The notes under the pieces are model-generated. The model was not told the origin of the DNA. It searched no databases and was given only the letters and a program-made list of their open reading frames with translations. From Solimonas aquatica (lineage in GTDB: Bacteria > Pseudomonadota > Gammaproteobacteria > Nevskiales > Nevskiaceae), in assembly GCF_900111015.1 (NCBI RefSeq), contig NZ_FOFS01000009.1, positions 124,001 through 188,000 of the forward strand: a stretch of DNA of 64,000 nt, given 5' to 3'. Shown in pieces: positions 35,781-51,011 of the stretch. Within the stretch, counting starts at the first letter, position 1. Each line of letters starts with the position of its first letter. The position numbers were made by a program, and so were the translations under genes.

Positions 35781-38510
35781 TCAGGCGGTCGCCGCCGCCT
35801 GCACCGTGCGCCGCACTTCCACGCGCTGGAAGCATTCGATCTGGTCGCCGACCTTGACGTCGTTGTAGTCCTTCACGCCGATGCCGCACTCGGTGCCGGC
35901 CTCGACCTTCTGCACGTCGTCCTTGAAGCGACGCAGCGACTCCAGCACGCCTTCGTAGACGACCGTGTTGTTGCGCAGCACGCGGATCGGCAGATTGCGC
36001 TGCACCGAGCCTTCGATGACCAGGCAGCCGGCGATGTTGCCGAGCTTGGAGCTGCGGAACACATCGCGCACCTGCGCGATGCCGACGATCTGCTCGCGGG
36101 TTTCGGTGCCCAGCAGGCCCGAGACCGCGTCGCTGACATCGTCGATGATGTCGTAGATGACCGAGTAGTAACGCACGTCCACGCCGGTGTCCTGGATCCG
36201 CTTGCGCGCGGTGCCGTCGGCACGCACGTTGAAGCCGACGATGATGGCCTTGGACGCCATCGCCAGATCGACATCGGACTCGTTGATACCGCCCACGGCG
36301 GTGGACAGCACATTGACCTTGACCTCTTCGGCCGGGATCTTGCGCAGCGCCTCGGTGATGGCTTCGGCGGAGCCCTGCACATCGGCCTTGACCATGATGT
36401 TGAGCGACTTCTGCTCGCCCTGGCCCATGTTGGCGAACACCTGATCCATGCGCACGGCTTGGTTCTGCGCCAGCTTCTGCTCGCGCAGCTTCTGTTCGCG
36501 CAGCAGCGCCAGTTCGCGCGCCTTGCGCTCGTCGGCCACCACCACCACGTCATCGCCGGCATCCGGCGCACCGGACAGACCCAGCACCTGCACCGGAATC
36601 GAGGGGCCCGCTTCCTTCACCGGCTTGCCGGCTTCGTCGAACATGGCGCGCACACGGCCGAAATGCGGACCGGTGAGAATCACGTCGCCCTGATGCAGCG
36701 TGCCGGCGCGCACCAGCACGGTGGCCACCGGGCCGCGACCCTTTTCGATCGAGGATTCGAGAATGTTGCCGCGTGCCGGCGCGTCCACCGGCGCGGTGAG
36801 TTCCAGCACTTCCGACTGCAGCAGGATCGCATCGAGCAAGGCATCGATGCCCAGGCCGGAATGCGCCGACACGCCCACGAATTGCGTCTCGCCGCCGTAG
36901 TCTTCGGCAACCACTTCTTCCTTCAACAACTCGTTCTTCACCCGGTCCATATTGGCCTCGGGCTTGTCCATCTTGGTGATGGCGACGATCAGCGGCGCCT
37001 TGGCGGCGCGCGCGTGCTGAATGGCTTCGCGGGTCTGCGGCATCACGCCGTCGTCGCCCGCCACCACCAGCACCACGATATCCGTGACCTGCGCACCGCG
37101 CGCACGCATGCGCGTGAAGGCTGCGTGGCCCGGCGTGTCGAGGAAGGTGATGATGCCCTTGCCGGTGCGCACGTGGTACGCGCCGATATGCTGCGTGATG
37201 CCGCCGGCTTCGCCGGCCGCCACGCGGGTATGGCGGATGTAGTCGAGCAGTGAGGTCTTGCCGTGGTCGACGTGACCCATGATGGTCACCACCGGCGGAC
37301 GCGTGCTGCGCTCGAGGTGCGACTGCTCGCCGGTCACCGCCTGTTCCAGGCTCTCTTCGAAATCGCTGGCCTTGGTGGTGCGGACCTTGTGGCCCATTTC
37401 CTCGACCATCAGCGCAGCCGTGTCCTGGTCCAGCGTCTGGTTGATCGTGGCCATGACGCCGTTCTTCATCATGACCTTGATCAGCTCGGTGGCCTTCACC
37501 GCCATGCGGTTGGCCAGCTCGCCGACGGTGATCGCCTCCGGCACTTCCACTTCGCGCACGATCGGCGCCACCGGCTTTTCAAAACCGTGGACGTTGTCGA
37601 TCTTGATCCGGCCACCGCCGGTCTTGCGCTGCTTCTTGTCGCGCTTGCCGCCCTTGCCTTCCGAAAGATGCAGCTCCTGACGGTGCACGCGGTCGTCGCG
37701 GCCACCACGGCCACGGTCGGCCGCAGGCGCCGCCGGCTGCGCCGGCGTGGCTGCTGCTGCCGGCGTGCGGGACTCGGGACGCGCAGCGGGCGTCGCAGGC
37801 TGCGCCTTCTGCAGAGCGGCCGTCTGGCGCGCGGCCTCGGCGGCACGGCGCACGTTTTCCGCCGCGCGGCTGCGCGACTGCTCCACTTCCCAGCGCGCGC
37901 GATACAGCGGATCTTCCTTGAGCTTGCGCTCGTGTTCCTCGCGGCGCGCACGCTCGGCGGCTTCGGCATCGGCCTTCTTGCGCGCCTCTTCCTCGGCCTG
38001 CAGCTTCTGCTCCAGCTCTTCCTGATGGCGCCTGGCCTCGGCCTCGGCAGCAGCGCGGGCCTGCGCCTCGCGGTGCTCCGCTTCCAGGGCTTCGGCAGCC
38101 TCGGCAGCGCGCTGCGCCTCCAGATCGGCCTCGCTGGGTTCAGCCACCACCGCCGGTGCCGGCACTGGCGCCGGCGCCGCTGCCTTGGCAGCCTCTTCCG
38201 GCAGTTCCTCTTCCTTGATCAGCGTGCGCTTCTTGCGCACCTCGATGCTGATGGTCTTGGACGGCAGGCCGCGTCCGCCGCCGAGCTTGAGCTCGGAGGT
38301 TTCCTTGCGCTTGAGCGTGATGCGACGCGGCTCATTGCTGGCCAGTCCGGTCTTCTGCTTGAGGTAATTGAGCAGCGCAACCTTGTCTTCGGCGGAAATC
38401 GCCGTCTGTGCATCCTTCACCGGCACGCCGGCCTCGTGAAACTGCGTCAACAGCTCCTCGACCGGGCGGGACAGCTCTTTGGCGAAATCTTGAACCGTTA
38501 CCGTAGACAT
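35781..38510 (-). CDS. infB: Translation initiation factor IF-2
   Basis: A 909-residue GTPase that brings fMet-tRNA to the 30S subunit. It has the IF2 N-terminal domain ([21 protein letters not shown]), a long charged Ala/Glu/Arg-rich linker, a second IF2_N module near [21 protein letters not shown], the G domain and the C-terminal barrels ending in a Tu-like domain II pair. G-domain motifs are [15 protein letters not shown] (G1), DTPGHAAF (G3) and TKMD for G4, where Asn of the usual NKxD is Thr. I start at ATG 38510 (MSTVTVQDF); the 14-residue upstream extension is not conserved. Confidence 0.98.
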   Translation of the reverse strand: MSTVTVQDFAKELSRPVEELLTQFHEAGVPVKDAQTAISAEDKVALLNYLKQKTGLASNEPRRITLKRKETSELKLGGGRGLPSKTISIEVRKKRTLIKEEELPEEAAKAAAPAPVPAPAVVAEPSEADLEAQRAAEAAEALEAEHREAQARAAAEAEARRHQEELEQKLQAEEEARKKADAEAAERARREEHERKLKEDPLYRARWEVEQSRSRAAENVRRAAEAARQTAALQKAQPATPAARPESRTPAAAATPAQPAAPAADRGRGGRDDRVHRQELHLSEGKGGKRDKKQRKTGGGRIKIDNVHGFEKPVAPIVREVEVPEAITVGELANRMAVKATELIKVMMKNGVMATINQTLDQDTAALMVEEMGHKVRTTKASDFEESLEQAVTGEQSHLERSTRPPVVTIMGHVDHGKTSLLDYIRHTRVAAGEAGGITQHIGAYHVRTGKGIITFLDTPGHAAFTRMRARGAQVTDIVVLVVAGDDGVMPQTREAIQHARAAKAPLIVAITKMDKPEANMDRVKNELLKEEVVAEDYGGETQFVGVSAHSGLGIDALLDAILLQSEVLELTAPVDAPARGNILESSIEKGRGPVATVLVRAGTLHQGDVILTGPHFGRVRAMFDEAGKPVKEAGPSIPVQVLGLSGAPDAGDDVVVVADERKARELALLREQKLREQKLAQNQAVRMDQVFANMGQGEQKSLNIMVKADVQGSAEAITEALRKIPAEEVKVNVLSTAVGGINESDVDLAMASKAIIVGFNVRADGTARKRIQDTGVDVRYYSVIYDIIDDVSDAVSGLLGTETREQIVGIAQVRDVFRSSKLGNIAGCLVIEGSVQRNLPIRVLRNNTVVYEGVLESLRRFKDDVQKVEAGTECGIGVKDYNDVKVGDQIECFQRVEVRRTVQAAATA

Positions 38511-38553
38511 CCTTGAACTCTCCGAGCTCTGACCTCGCTGAACCTGCCCCACT

Positions 38554-40044
38554 TCAGGCGTAGGCCTTGGCGCGTGCCGCCATGATCAATTGCGAGGCCT
38601 TGTCCGCCGCGAAATCCGGCAGGATTTCCAGCAGCTCATCGGTGGCCAGATCAGCCAGCGCCTCGCAGCTGGCAACACCCGCCTCGGCGAGCTGATAGGC
38701 CGTATCCTCGTCCATGCCTTCCACCGCCAGCAGATCGGCACCGGGCTGCGCGTGTGCGCGCTGCTCGGCCTTGGCGATGGCCTTGGTCAACAGCACGTCG
38801 CGGGCGCGGTTGCGCAGCTCGTCGACGATCTGCTCGTCGAACTCTTCGATCTGCATCAGTTCCTGCGGCGGCACGTAGGCAATTTCTTCCAGCGTGCTGA
38901 AGCCTTCCTGCACCAGCACCGCCGCCACTTCGGCGTCGACGTCGAGATGTTCCATGAACATCTTCAGCACCGACTGGTTTTCCTCTTCCTTCTTCGACTC
39001 GGCTTCGGCACTGGTCATGACATTGAGCACCCAGCCGGTCAGCTCGGAAGCCAGACGCACGTTCTGTCCGCCGCGGCCGATGGCCTGCGCGAGCTTCTCT
39101 TCGGCCACGCCGATGGTCATGGCATGCGCCTCTTCATCGACGATGATGGTCTCGACCTCGGCCGGCGCCATGGCATTGATGACGAACTGTGCGACGTTGT
39201 CGTCCCAGGGCACGATATCCACGCGCTCACCGGCGAGTTCGTTGGAGACGCTCTGCACGCGCGAACCACGCATGCCCACGCAGGCGCCTACCGGATCGAT
39301 ACGCTTGTCCTTGGCCTGCACCGCGATCTTGGCGCGCAGACCGGGGTCACGCGCCGCACCCTTGAGTTCGATCAGGCCCTGCGCGATTTCCGGCACCTCG
39401 AGCTTGAACAGCTCCATCAGGTATTCCGGCATGGTGCGCGACAGGAACAGCTGCGGACCGCGGGCCTGCGGGCTCACTTCATAGAGATAGCCGCGGATGC
39501 GGTCACCGGGGCGCACCGGCTCGCGCGGAATCAGATGGTCGCGCAGCACGATGGCCTCGGCATTGGCGCCCAGATCGACGATGACGCTGCCGCGTTCCAG
39601 ACGCTTGACCAGACCGGAGATCAGCTCGCCGACGCGATCACGATAAGCCTCGACGATCTGCGCACGCTCGGCTTCGCGCACCTTCTGCACGATGACCTGC
39701 TTGGCCTTCTGCGCACCGATGCGGCCGAAATCCACCGAAGCCACCTTGTGCTCGATCACCTCGCCAGCCTGCGCATTGGCATCCTCCTTCTGCGCATAGG
39801 TGAGCTTGATCTGCCGCTCGGGAAACTCGAACTCCTCGCTGTCGTCTTCCAGAATCGTCCAGCGGCGGAAGGTTTCGTACTCGCCGGTTTCACGATCGAT
39901 GGCCACGCGCAGCTCGGCCTCATCGCCGTACTGCTCTTTGGCAGCCGAAGCCAGTGCGGCTTCCAGCGCCTGGAAGATCAGTTCCTTCTCGACGCCCTTC
40001 TCGTTGGAGACGACGTCCACCATCAGCAGGATGTTCTTGTTCAT
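38554..40044 (-). CDS. nusA: Transcription termination/antitermination protein NusA
   Basis: A 496-residue RNA polymerase-binding factor for pausing, termination and rRNA antitermination. In order: the N-terminal polymerase-binding domain ([32 protein letters not shown]), S1 ([23 protein letters not shown]), two KH domains ([27 protein letters not shown] and [18 protein letters not shown]), and two acidic C-terminal repeats ([21 protein letters not shown]). The C-terminal repeats are the gammaproteobacterial type. It lies seven bases after rimP. Confidence 0.98.
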   Translation of the reverse strand: MNKNILLMVDVVSNEKGVEKELIFQALEAALASAAKEQYGDEAELRVAIDRETGEYETFRRWTILEDDSEEFEFPERQIKLTYAQKEDANAQAGEVIEHKVASVDFGRIGAQKAKQVIVQKVREAERAQIVEAYRDRVGELISGLVKRLERGSVIVDLGANAEAIVLRDHLIPREPVRPGDRIRGYLYEVSPQARGPQLFLSRTMPEYLMELFKLEVPEIAQGLIELKGAARDPGLRAKIAVQAKDKRIDPVGACVGMRGSRVQSVSNELAGERVDIVPWDDNVAQFVINAMAPAEVETIIVDEEAHAMTIGVAEEKLAQAIGRGGQNVRLASELTGWVLNVMTSAEAESKKEEENQSVLKMFMEHLDVDAEVAAVLVQEGFSTLEEIAYVPPQELMQIEEFDEQIVDELRNRARDVLLTKAIAKAEQRAHAQPGADLLAVEGMDEDTAYQLAEAGVASCEALADLATDELLEILPDFAADKASQLIMAARAKAYA

Positions 40045-40050
40045 GTGCAG

Positions 40051-40506
40051 CTACTCCTGATCGTAATCCGGTACCAAGCGCGCACGCTCGATATCGCTCA
40101 GCGGCAGTTCGAACATGCCTTCGGCGGTCTCCAGCTTGATCCTGCTCTCGTCGGCACCGCGAATAAAGCCGACGAAGCGGCGGCGGCCATCCTTGGGCGC
40201 CAGCAGCTGTATGCGAGCCTGATGTCCGGTGAAACGCGCAAAATGCGCCGGCTTGACCAGGGGACGGTCGAGCCCGGGCGAGGAGACTTCAAGACGGTAG
40301 GCGCTGCGGATGGGATCTTCCACATCCATCACGCCGGAGACTTCTTTGCTGACGCGCTCGCAATCCTCGAGCGTGATCCCGGCCGGGGCGTCGATGTATA
40401 GACGCAGCATGGCGTTCTTCGGGCTCGGACTGTATTCGAGCAACACCAACTCATAGCCGAGGCTGACCACCACCGGCTCCAGTATCTGCTCCAGTCGCTC
40501 CCGCAT
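40051..40506 (-). CDS. rimP: Ribosome maturation factor RimP
   Basis: A 151-residue protein helping early 30S assembly. The core SLGYELVLLEYSPSPKNAMLRLYIDAPAGITLEDCERVSKEVSGVMDVEDPI ... YRLEVSSPGLDRPLV is diagnostic. I use ATG at 40506 (MRERLEQILEPVV); the in-frame extension to 40563 would run into the terminator downstream of tRNA-fMet. It is the first protein gene of rimP-nusA-infB-rbfA-truB-rpsO-pnp. Confidence 0.95.
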   Translation of the reverse strand: MRERLEQILEPVVVSLGYELVLLEYSPSPKNAMLRLYIDAPAGITLEDCERVSKEVSGVMDVEDPIRSAYRLEVSSPGLDRPLVKPAHFARFTGHQARIQLLAPKDGRRRFVGFIRGADESRIKLETAEGMFELPLSDIERARLVPDYDQE

Positions 40507-40548
40507 CACCGCCACTAAAATCCGCTCCGATGGCGACAGCGCGCCAAT

Positions 40549-40569
40549 AAAAAAGGCCCTCAAGGGGCC
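40549..40569 (-). terminator. Intrinsic terminator after tRNA-fMet
   Basis: A 5-bp GC stem GGCCC/GGGCC (loop of five bases, 40555-40569) is followed on the minus strand by six T residues (40549-40554). It separates the tRNA from rimP; readthrough would feed the nusA operon, as in the E. coli metY-nusA arrangement. Confidence 0.75.
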
Positions 40570-40587
40570 CTCTCCAAGCCAACAAAT

Positions 40588-40664
<77 letters not shown>

Positions 40665-40678
40665 CCAGACAGACGATA

Positions 40679-40707
40679 AGTATAGGCAGATAAGGACCTT
40701 AGCGCAA
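40679..40707 (-). promoter_or_regulatory. Promoter of tRNA-fMet / rimP operon
   Basis: On the minus strand TTGCGC (40702-40707) and TATACT (40679-40684) are 17 bases apart. The predicted start near 40672 lies eight bases before the mature tRNA. Confidence 0.75.
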
Positions 40708-40798
40708 GACAAAAGTCCTCATTCACACACAAAAAGCGCAGACACGAAACGAAAAAACACCGTGCTGCGCTTCACCGCATTGCCACCCTGCCCCGGAA

Positions 40799-40826
40799 AC
40801 AAAAAGCCGGTTCGCTTGGAACCGGC
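40799..40826 (-). terminator. Intrinsic terminator after tRNA-Leu
   Basis: An 8-bp stem GCCGGTTC/GAACCGGC with a 5-base loop (40806-40826), followed on the minus strand by TTTTTGTT. It ends the tRNA-Leu transcript. Confidence 0.88.
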
Positions 40827-40834
40827 CTCGCTTC

Positions 40835-40919
40835 TGGTGCCCACGGAGAGACTCGAACTCCCATGACTTTCGCCGCTACCACCTCAAGGTAGTGTGTCTA
40901 CCAATTCCACCACGTGGGC
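40835..40919 (-). tRNA. tRNA-Leu (GAG)
   Basis: 85 bases with a class II long variable arm. Acceptor GCCCACG pairs with CGTGGGC, the anticodon loop TTGAGGT gives anticodon GAG, the T-arm is GGGAG TTCGAGT CTCTC, and CCA is encoded. The place between secG and tRNA-fMet is the same as that of leuU in E. coli. Confidence 0.97.
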
Positions 40920-40949
40920 AATGCCGGGGGGCCTTGAAACGGGGCGCGA

Positions 40950-40978
40950 ATATTAACGCCTCGATTCTGTTTTGTCTC
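40950..40978 (-). promoter_or_regulatory. Possible promoter of tRNA-Leu
   Basis: On the minus strand GAGACA (40973-40978) and TAATAT (40950-40955) are 17 bases apart, with a GC-rich discriminator (TCGCGCCCC) typical of stringently controlled stable-RNA promoters. Both boxes match consensus at four of six positions. Confidence 0.4.
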
Positions 40979-40980
40979 TA

Positions 40981-41364
40981 CTACTCGGGAACGACCGGTG
41001 CCTTGGGCTGTTCGCCGGCAGCCGGTGCGCTCTCCGGCGTCGGCGCCGTGGCAGCCGCCGGTGCGGGAGCCGCAGTCTGCGCCGCCGGTGCCTGCTGCAG
41101 GCGGTCCACCACCGAGCCTTCACTGGCATCGCGCTGTCCATGCACCAGATAAGCCAGGGCCAGACTCACGATGAAGAACACCGTGGCCAGCGCGCCAGTG
41201 GCACGCGACAGGAAATTGGCCGAACCGCGCGCGCCGAACACCGTGCCCGAGGCGCCGCTGCCAAAAGCGGCGCCGGCATCGGCACCCTTGCCATGCTGCA
41301 GGAGAATCAGTCCGACCAGGCCGACCGCCACCAGCACTTCCACAATCACCAGAATCGTATACAT
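40981..41364 (-). CDS. secG: Preprotein translocase subunit SecG
   Basis: A 127-residue small subunit of the SecYEG channel. The two membrane segments are YTILVIVEVLVAVGLVGLILLQ and LATVFFIVSLALAYL, with the conserved cytoplasmic GKGADAGAAFGSGASGTVFGARGSANFL between them. The Ala/Pro-rich C-terminal tail is longer than in E. coli (110 residues). I use ATG at 41364; a GTG two codons earlier is possible. It follows tpiA by 12 bases. Confidence 0.95.
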   Translation of the reverse strand: MYTILVIVEVLVAVGLVGLILLQHGKGADAGAAFGSGASGTVFGARGSANFLSRATGALATVFFIVSLALAYLVHGQRDASEGSVVDRLQQAPAAQTAAPAPAAATAPTPESAPAAGEQPKAPVVPE

Positions 41365-41376
41365 GCCCACTCGCTA

Positions 41377-42144
41377 TCAGCTCAGCGTCTGCGCAGCTGC
41401 ACAGATCGCCAGGAATTCCGTTGCCTTCAAGGAGGCACCGCCGATCAGGCCACCATCGACGTCGCGGCAGGAGAACAGCGCCTGCGCATTGTCGGCCTTG
41501 ACGCTGCCACCGTAGAGAATACGGGTTGAATCCGCGATTTTAGCATCGGCATTGGCGAGCTCGCCACGGATGAAGGCATGCGCGGCCTGCGCCTGCTCGG
41601 CACTCGCGGTGCGGCCGGTGCCGATGGCCCAGACCGGTTCGTAGGCAATCACGGCCGACTTGAAGCCATTGGCGCCCACGCGCGCCAGCACCGCCGCCAG
41701 CTGCCGGCCGAGCACGATCTCGGTCTGCTCGGATTCACGCTCCTCCAGGGTCTCCCCCAGGCAGAGAATCGGCTTGAGGCCGCAGGCCAGCGCGGTCTGG
41801 AACTTCTGCGCCACCACTTCATCACTCTCGCCGTACAGCGCGCGGCGTTCGGAATGACCGACGATCACATAGGCGCAACCGACGTCCTTGAGCATGCCGC
41901 CATGGATCTCGCCGGTGAACGCGCCGGGCTTTTCCTGTTCGCAGAGATTCTGCGCACCGAGCTGCACGCTGCTGCCGGTGAGCGCCGCCCCCACCGATTC
42001 CAGATACAGGGCCGGCGGACAGACCACCATGTCGACCGCCGTATAACGCTTGGCATCAAAGACGATGTCGTGCAGGAGCATCGCGTTGGCATCGCGTGCA
42101 CCATTCATCTTCCAGTTGCCGGCCACCATCTTCCGTCTTGCCAT
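41377..42144 (-). CDS. tpiA: Triosephosphate isomerase
   Basis: A 255-residue TIM barrel interconverting dihydroxyacetone phosphate and glyceraldehyde-3-phosphate. Active-site residues are Asn and Lys in GNWKMNG, His in VGHSERR, and Glu in AYEPVWAIGTG; the phosphate loop is YGGSVKADNA. I use ATG at 42144; a GTG codon directly before it is an alternative. Confidence 0.97.
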   Translation of the reverse strand: MARRKMVAGNWKMNGARDANAMLLHDIVFDAKRYTAVDMVVCPPALYLESVGAALTGSSVQLGAQNLCEQEKPGAFTGEIHGGMLKDVGCAYVIVGHSERRALYGESDEVVAQKFQTALACGLKPILCLGETLEERESEQTEIVLGRQLAAVLARVGANGFKSAVIAYEPVWAIGTGRTASAEQAQAAHAFIRGELANADAKIADSTRILYGGSVKADNAQALFSCRDVDGGLIGGASLKATEFLAICAAAQTLS

Positions 42145-42192
42145 CACCGCACTCCCTAGTCTGTACGTTTCTTAACAGCGATCTGCTTGGTC

Positions 42193-43530
42193 TCAGTCCA
42201 GCGCCGCCTGTACCGCCGCCGCCAGGCGCTGGGCTTCGGTACGCGTCAGCGCCTCATCATCCGATTCCACCATCACACGGATCAAAGGCTCGGTGCCGGA
42301 GGCGCGCAACAACACCCGGCCGCGCGCGCCGAGACTGGCGCTGGCCAGGCGCTCGGCCTCCTGAACGGCCGGCGCCTTGAGCACCGCTGCCGCCTCACCT
42401 TGCACCGGGACATTGATCAGCAGCTGAGGATAGCGCCGCATGCCGGCGCTGAGTTCATGCAGCCCGGCGCCCGCCCGGCGCATCGCGGTCAGCACCTGCA
42501 GCGCACTGACCAGGCCGTCGCCGGTGGTGGTCTTGTCCAGGCAGATGGTGTGTCCGGAGGCTTCGCCGCCGAGCATACCGCCGCTGCTGGCCAGCAGCTC
42601 CATCACATAACGATCACCGACCTTGGCGCGCGCGAAGCTCACCCCCAGATCGCGCAGCGCGTGCTCGAGGCCAAGATTGGACATCAGCGTCCCCACCACC
42701 GGTCCCCGCAAAGCCTGCTCGGCCAGCCGCGCGCGGGCGATGATGAAAAGAATCTGGTCGCCGTCGATCTCATTGCCCAGGCGATCCACCAGCAGGCAGC
42801 GGTCGGCATCGCCGTCCAGTGCCACACCGAGGTCCGCGCCGGTCTGCAGCACCGCCTCGCGCACCGCCGCCATATGCGTGGAACCGCAGTCGGCATTGAT
42901 GTTCAGGCCGTTGGGCCGGTCGCCGATGGCAATCACCTGCGCGCCCAGTTCCTCGAACACCGCCGGCGCCACGCGATAGGCGGCGCCATGCGCGGCGTCC
43001 ACCACGATCTTCAGACCATTGAGATTGCGCTCGCCGTAAGTGCCCTTGCAGAACTCGATATAGCGGCCCGGCGCATCCTCCAGGCGCCGCGCGCGGCCTA
43101 GCTGCGCCGGCTCCACGCACTGCAGCGGTTCCTCCAGCAGCGCTTCGATGCGCGCCTCGATTTCGTCGCTGAGCTTGGCGCCATCGGCACCGAAGAACTT
43201 CACACCGTTGTCGTGATGCGGGTTGTGCGAGGCGGAAATCACCACGCCGGCGCGTGCGCGCAGGGCGCGGGTGAGATAAGCCACGCCCGGTGTCGGCAAG
43301 GGCCCGAGCAGATCCACCTCGACGCCGGCGGCGGCGAAGCCGGCTTCCAGTGCCGATTCGAACATATAGCCCGAGCGACGCGTGTCCTTGCCGATGATCA
43401 CGCGGGCGCCGCTGCCATTGGCCAGCACACGCCCGGCGGCCCAGCCCAGCTTGAGCGCGAAATCGGGGGTCATCGGCGCGCGGCCGACCCGACCGCGTAC
43501 ACCATCGGTTCCGAAATAACGACGACTCAA
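42193..43530 (-). CDS. glmM: Phosphoglucosamine mutase
   Basis: A 445-residue enzyme converting glucosamine-6-P to glucosamine-1-P for UDP-GlcNAc, needed for peptidoglycan and LPS. The phosphoserine loop is [19 protein letters not shown], the metal loop [13 protein letters not shown], the sugar loop GGEASGHTI and the phosphate site [14 protein letters not shown]. The opening [12 protein letters not shown] is typical. It starts at ATG 43530, twelve bases after folP, the order found in most gammaproteobacteria. Confidence 0.97.
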   Translation of the reverse strand: MSRRYFGTDGVRGRVGRAPMTPDFALKLGWAAGRVLANGSGARVIIGKDTRRSGYMFESALEAGFAAAGVEVDLLGPLPTPGVAYLTRALRARAGVVISASHNPHHDNGVKFFGADGAKLSDEIEARIEALLEEPLQCVEPAQLGRARRLEDAPGRYIEFCKGTYGERNLNGLKIVVDAAHGAAYRVAPAVFEELGAQVIAIGDRPNGLNINADCGSTHMAAVREAVLQTGADLGVALDGDADRCLLVDRLGNEIDGDQILFIIARARLAEQALRGPVVGTLMSNLGLEHALRDLGVSFARAKVGDRYVMELLASSGGMLGGEASGHTICLDKTTTGDGLVSALQVLTAMRRAGAGLHELSAGMRRYPQLLINVPVQGEAAAVLKAPAVQEAERLASASLGARGRVLLRASGTEPLIRVMVESDDEALTRTEAQRLAAAVQAALD

Positions 43531-43542
43531 GATGCGGCTTCC

Positions 43543-44388
43543 TCAGGGTTCAAAAGATGCTCTGGCCTGTGCCAGCGCCTGTACCACGCGCACCGTATCG
43601 ACGGTCTCGCGCACATCATGGGCGCGCACTATAGCGGCCCCCTGCCAAACGGCAACTGCCGCCGCCGCCAGCGAGCCGGCCAGGCGCTGCTCGGCCGGCC
43701 GGCCCAGCAGTTCGCCGAACATCGACTTGCGCGACACGCCAATCAGCAGCGGATGGCCCAGTGCGCGCAGCGGCTGCAAGTCCGCCAGCAGCGCCAGATT
43801 GTGCGGCAGCAGCTTACCGAAACCGACGCCCGGATCCAGGCAGATGCGCCCGGCCTCGATGCCGGCATCCCGGCAGGCCTGGACGCGCGCCGCCAGGAAG
43901 TCACAGACCTCGCGGCGCACATCCTGATACTGCGGCGCCTGCTGCATGGTGCGCGGCTCGCCCTGCATGTGCATCAGGCACACCGCCGCGCCGGTCTCGC
44001 GCACCACCGCCAGCGCGCCCGGCGCACGCAGCGCCATCACGTCATTGACCAGCTGCGCACCGGCCTCGCAGGCCGCCCGCATCACCGCCGGCTTCATGGT
44101 GTCGATGGAAATCGGCACCGCGCACTCCTGGCGCAGCGCGCGGATCAGCGGCACCACGCGGCGGATCTCCTCTTCCTCCGGCACCGCCTGTGCGCCGGGT
44201 CGCGTCGACTCGCCGCCCACGTCGATGATGCCGGCGCCCTGCGCCACCATCTCGCGGGCCCGCGCCAGCGCCAGGCCCAGGTCCGGATAACGCCCGCCAT
44301 CGGAAAAGGAATCCGGAGTGAGATTGAGGATGCCCATCACCACCGGCGCATCCAGCGCCAGCACACCATCGCGCAGTTTCAGCCGCAT
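43543..44388 (-). CDS. folP: Dihydropteroate synthase
   Basis: A 281-residue TIM-barrel enzyme joining p-aminobenzoate to dihydropterin pyrophosphate in folate synthesis; it is the sulfonamide target. Signatures are MGILNLTPDSFSDGGRY, IDVGGESTRPGA, and the closing loops GVSRKSMFGELLGR and VRAHDVRET. I start at ATG 44388 (MRLKLRDGVLALDAPVVMG); the 56-residue upstream extension overlaps the ftsH terminator and is rejected. Confidence 0.96.
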   Translation of the reverse strand: MRLKLRDGVLALDAPVVMGILNLTPDSFSDGGRYPDLGLALARAREMVAQGAGIIDVGGESTRPGAQAVPEEEEIRRVVPLIRALRQECAVPISIDTMKPAVMRAACEAGAQLVNDVMALRAPGALAVVRETGAAVCLMHMQGEPRTMQQAPQYQDVRREVCDFLAARVQACRDAGIEAGRICLDPGVGFGKLLPHNLALLADLQPLRALGHPLLIGVSRKSMFGELLGRPAEQRLAGSLAAAAVAVWQGAAIVRAHDVRETVDTVRVVQALAQARASFEP

Positions 44389-44411
44389 CGTCCGCCCAAT
44401 CTTTCCAGCGC

Positions 44412-44446
44412 CACAAACAAGAAGGCCGGCACTGCTCGTGCCGGCC
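44412..44446 (-). terminator. Stem-loop terminator after ftsH
   Basis: A perfect 9-bp stem GGCCGGCAC/GTGCCGGCC with a 5-base loop (44424-44446); on the minus strand it is followed by TTCTTGTTTG. The U-tract is interrupted, so folP may receive readthrough. Confidence 0.65.
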
Positions 44447-44473
44447 CCCGATGATGCCTCAAAACTGCAGAAC

Positions 44474-46414
<1,941 letters not shown>

Positions 46415-46451
46415 CGTCTTTTCCTACCCTTCGACCACCGTTTAGGACACC

Positions 46452-47081
46452 TTACACCGCGCGAAAGTTGCGCGCCAGCAAGTACACTTCCGAGGAGCGT
46501 GGCCGGGACGCCCGCGGCTTGCGGATCGTGACCGTTTCAAACACCTCGCGCATTGATCTGAGATAAGCATCGAAGCCCTCCCCCTGGAAAGCCTTCACCA
46601 GGAGACTGCCCCGCGGCTTCAGATGCGCCTTGGCGAATTCCAGCGCCAATTCGCACAGATAAACGCTGCCCGCCTGATCGGCGGCATCGATTCCACTGAT
46701 GTTCGGCGCCATGTCGGACAGCACCACGTCCACCAGCTGATCGCCGACCTTGGCTTCCAGCTGATGCAGGACCGCGTCCTGGCGGAAATCGCCGACGATG
46801 ATGTCCACCGCCGGAATCGGCTCGAAGGGCAGGATATCCAGGGCGAACAGCTGGCCCTTGGCGCCCAGCAGCGGCCGGGCGTACTGGCTCCAGCCGCCCG
46901 GTGCGGCGCCCAGATCGACCACGATCTGGCCGGGACGGAGAATCTTGTCGCGCTCCTGGATTTCCTTGAGCTTGAACACCGCACGCGAGCGATAGCCCAG
47001 GCGTCGGGCTTCCTGAACGTAAGGGTCGGCTTCGTGCTCGGCAATCCAGCGAGCGGAACTGGGACGGCGTTTCTGAGTCAT
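46452..47081 (-). CDS. rlmE: 23S rRNA 2'-O-ribose U2552 methyltransferase RlmE (FtsJ)
   Basis: A 209-residue SAM-dependent methyltransferase modifying U2552 in the A-loop of 23S rRNA. The SAM motif is VVDLGAAPGGWSQYA. The catalytic K-D-K-E tetrad is supplied by Lys in YRSRAVFKLKEI, Asp in VLSDMAPN, Lys in LLVKAFQG and Glu in SSEVYLLARNF. Start is ATG at 47081. The yhbY gene often found divergent here in other species is absent from the 78-base gap to greA. Confidence 0.96.
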   Translation of the reverse strand: MTQKRRPSSARWIAEHEADPYVQEARRLGYRSRAVFKLKEIQERDKILRPGQIVVDLGAAPGGWSQYARPLLGAKGQLFALDILPFEPIPAVDIIVGDFRQDAVLHQLEAKVGDQLVDVVLSDMAPNISGIDAADQAGSVYLCELALEFAKAHLKPRGSLLVKAFQGEGFDAYLRSMREVFETVTIRKPRASRPRSSEVYLLARNFRAV

Positions 47082-47159
47082 CGCATGCCCACTATCGGAG
47101 TCCAGGATATGGGGCCGCCGCCGCCGGCTTCAAGGTCTGCGGCGCCACAGCCCCCTGGC

Positions 47160-47636
47160 TTACAGATAGCGGACGCCCACCACCTCGAACTCGCGCACGC
47201 CCTTGGGCGTGGCAACCTGCACGAAATCGCCCTGGGTCTTGCCGATCAAGGCCTTGGCGATGGGGCTGTTGAACGAGAGCAGGCCAGCCTTCACGTCCGC
47301 CTCGTCCTCGCCCACGATCTGGTACTCCTGCTCCTCGCCGCTGTCGGCATCGGCCAGGCTGACCGTGGCACCGAAGATGATCTTGCCGTTGGCGGCCACC
47401 GCCTTGGGGTCGATGATCTGGGCATTGGAGAGCTTGGCCTCGATCTCCTGGATGCGGCCCTCGTTGAAGCCATGCTGCTCGCGGGCGGCGTGGTATTCGG
47501 CGTTCTCGCGCAGATCGCCGTGCGAGCGCGCCTCGTCGATGGACGCGATGATCTTGGGCCGCAGCTCGCTCTTGCGGTGACGCAGCTCCTCGCGCAGACG
47601 CTCGGCACCGCGCAGGGTCATGGGAAACTTGCTCAT
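47160..47636 (-). CDS. greA: Transcript cleavage factor GreA
   Basis: A 158-residue factor that stimulates RNA polymerase to cleave backtracked RNA. The N-terminal coiled coil carries the tip acids in [31 protein letters not shown]; the C-terminal FKBP-like domain includes [29 protein letters not shown]. Start is ATG at 47636. It lies downstream of carB, separated by a strong hairpin. Confidence 0.97.
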   Translation of the reverse strand: MSKFPMTLRGAERLREELRHRKSELRPKIIASIDEARSHGDLRENAEYHAAREQHGFNEGRIQEIEAKLSNAQIIDPKAVAANGKIIFGATVSLADADSGEEQEYQIVGEDEADVKAGLLSFNSPIAKALIGKTQGDFVQVATPKGVREFEVVGVRYL

Positions 47637-47711
47637 CGGTAATGTCCTGGGACCGGGGGCAATAGCGCGGTTCGCCGGGACAGCACGGCGGCCTTGCGCG
47701 TCAAAGGGATG

Positions 47712-47756
47712 GCAAAACTTAACATCCCGGCCGCGACCTGCCTAGTCGCGGCCGGG
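47712..47756 (-). terminator. Stem-loop terminator after carB
   Basis: A perfect 12-bp stem CCCGGCCGCGAC/GTCGCGGCCGGG with a 7-base loop (47726-47756), followed on the minus strand by ATGTTAAGTTTTGCC. The stem is very stable but the U-tract is imperfect. Confidence 0.7.
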
Positions 47757-47768
47757 CGCGGGCCGGCG

Positions 47769-50999
<3,231 letters not shown>

Positions 51000-51011
51000 G
51001 TGTTATCTCGA

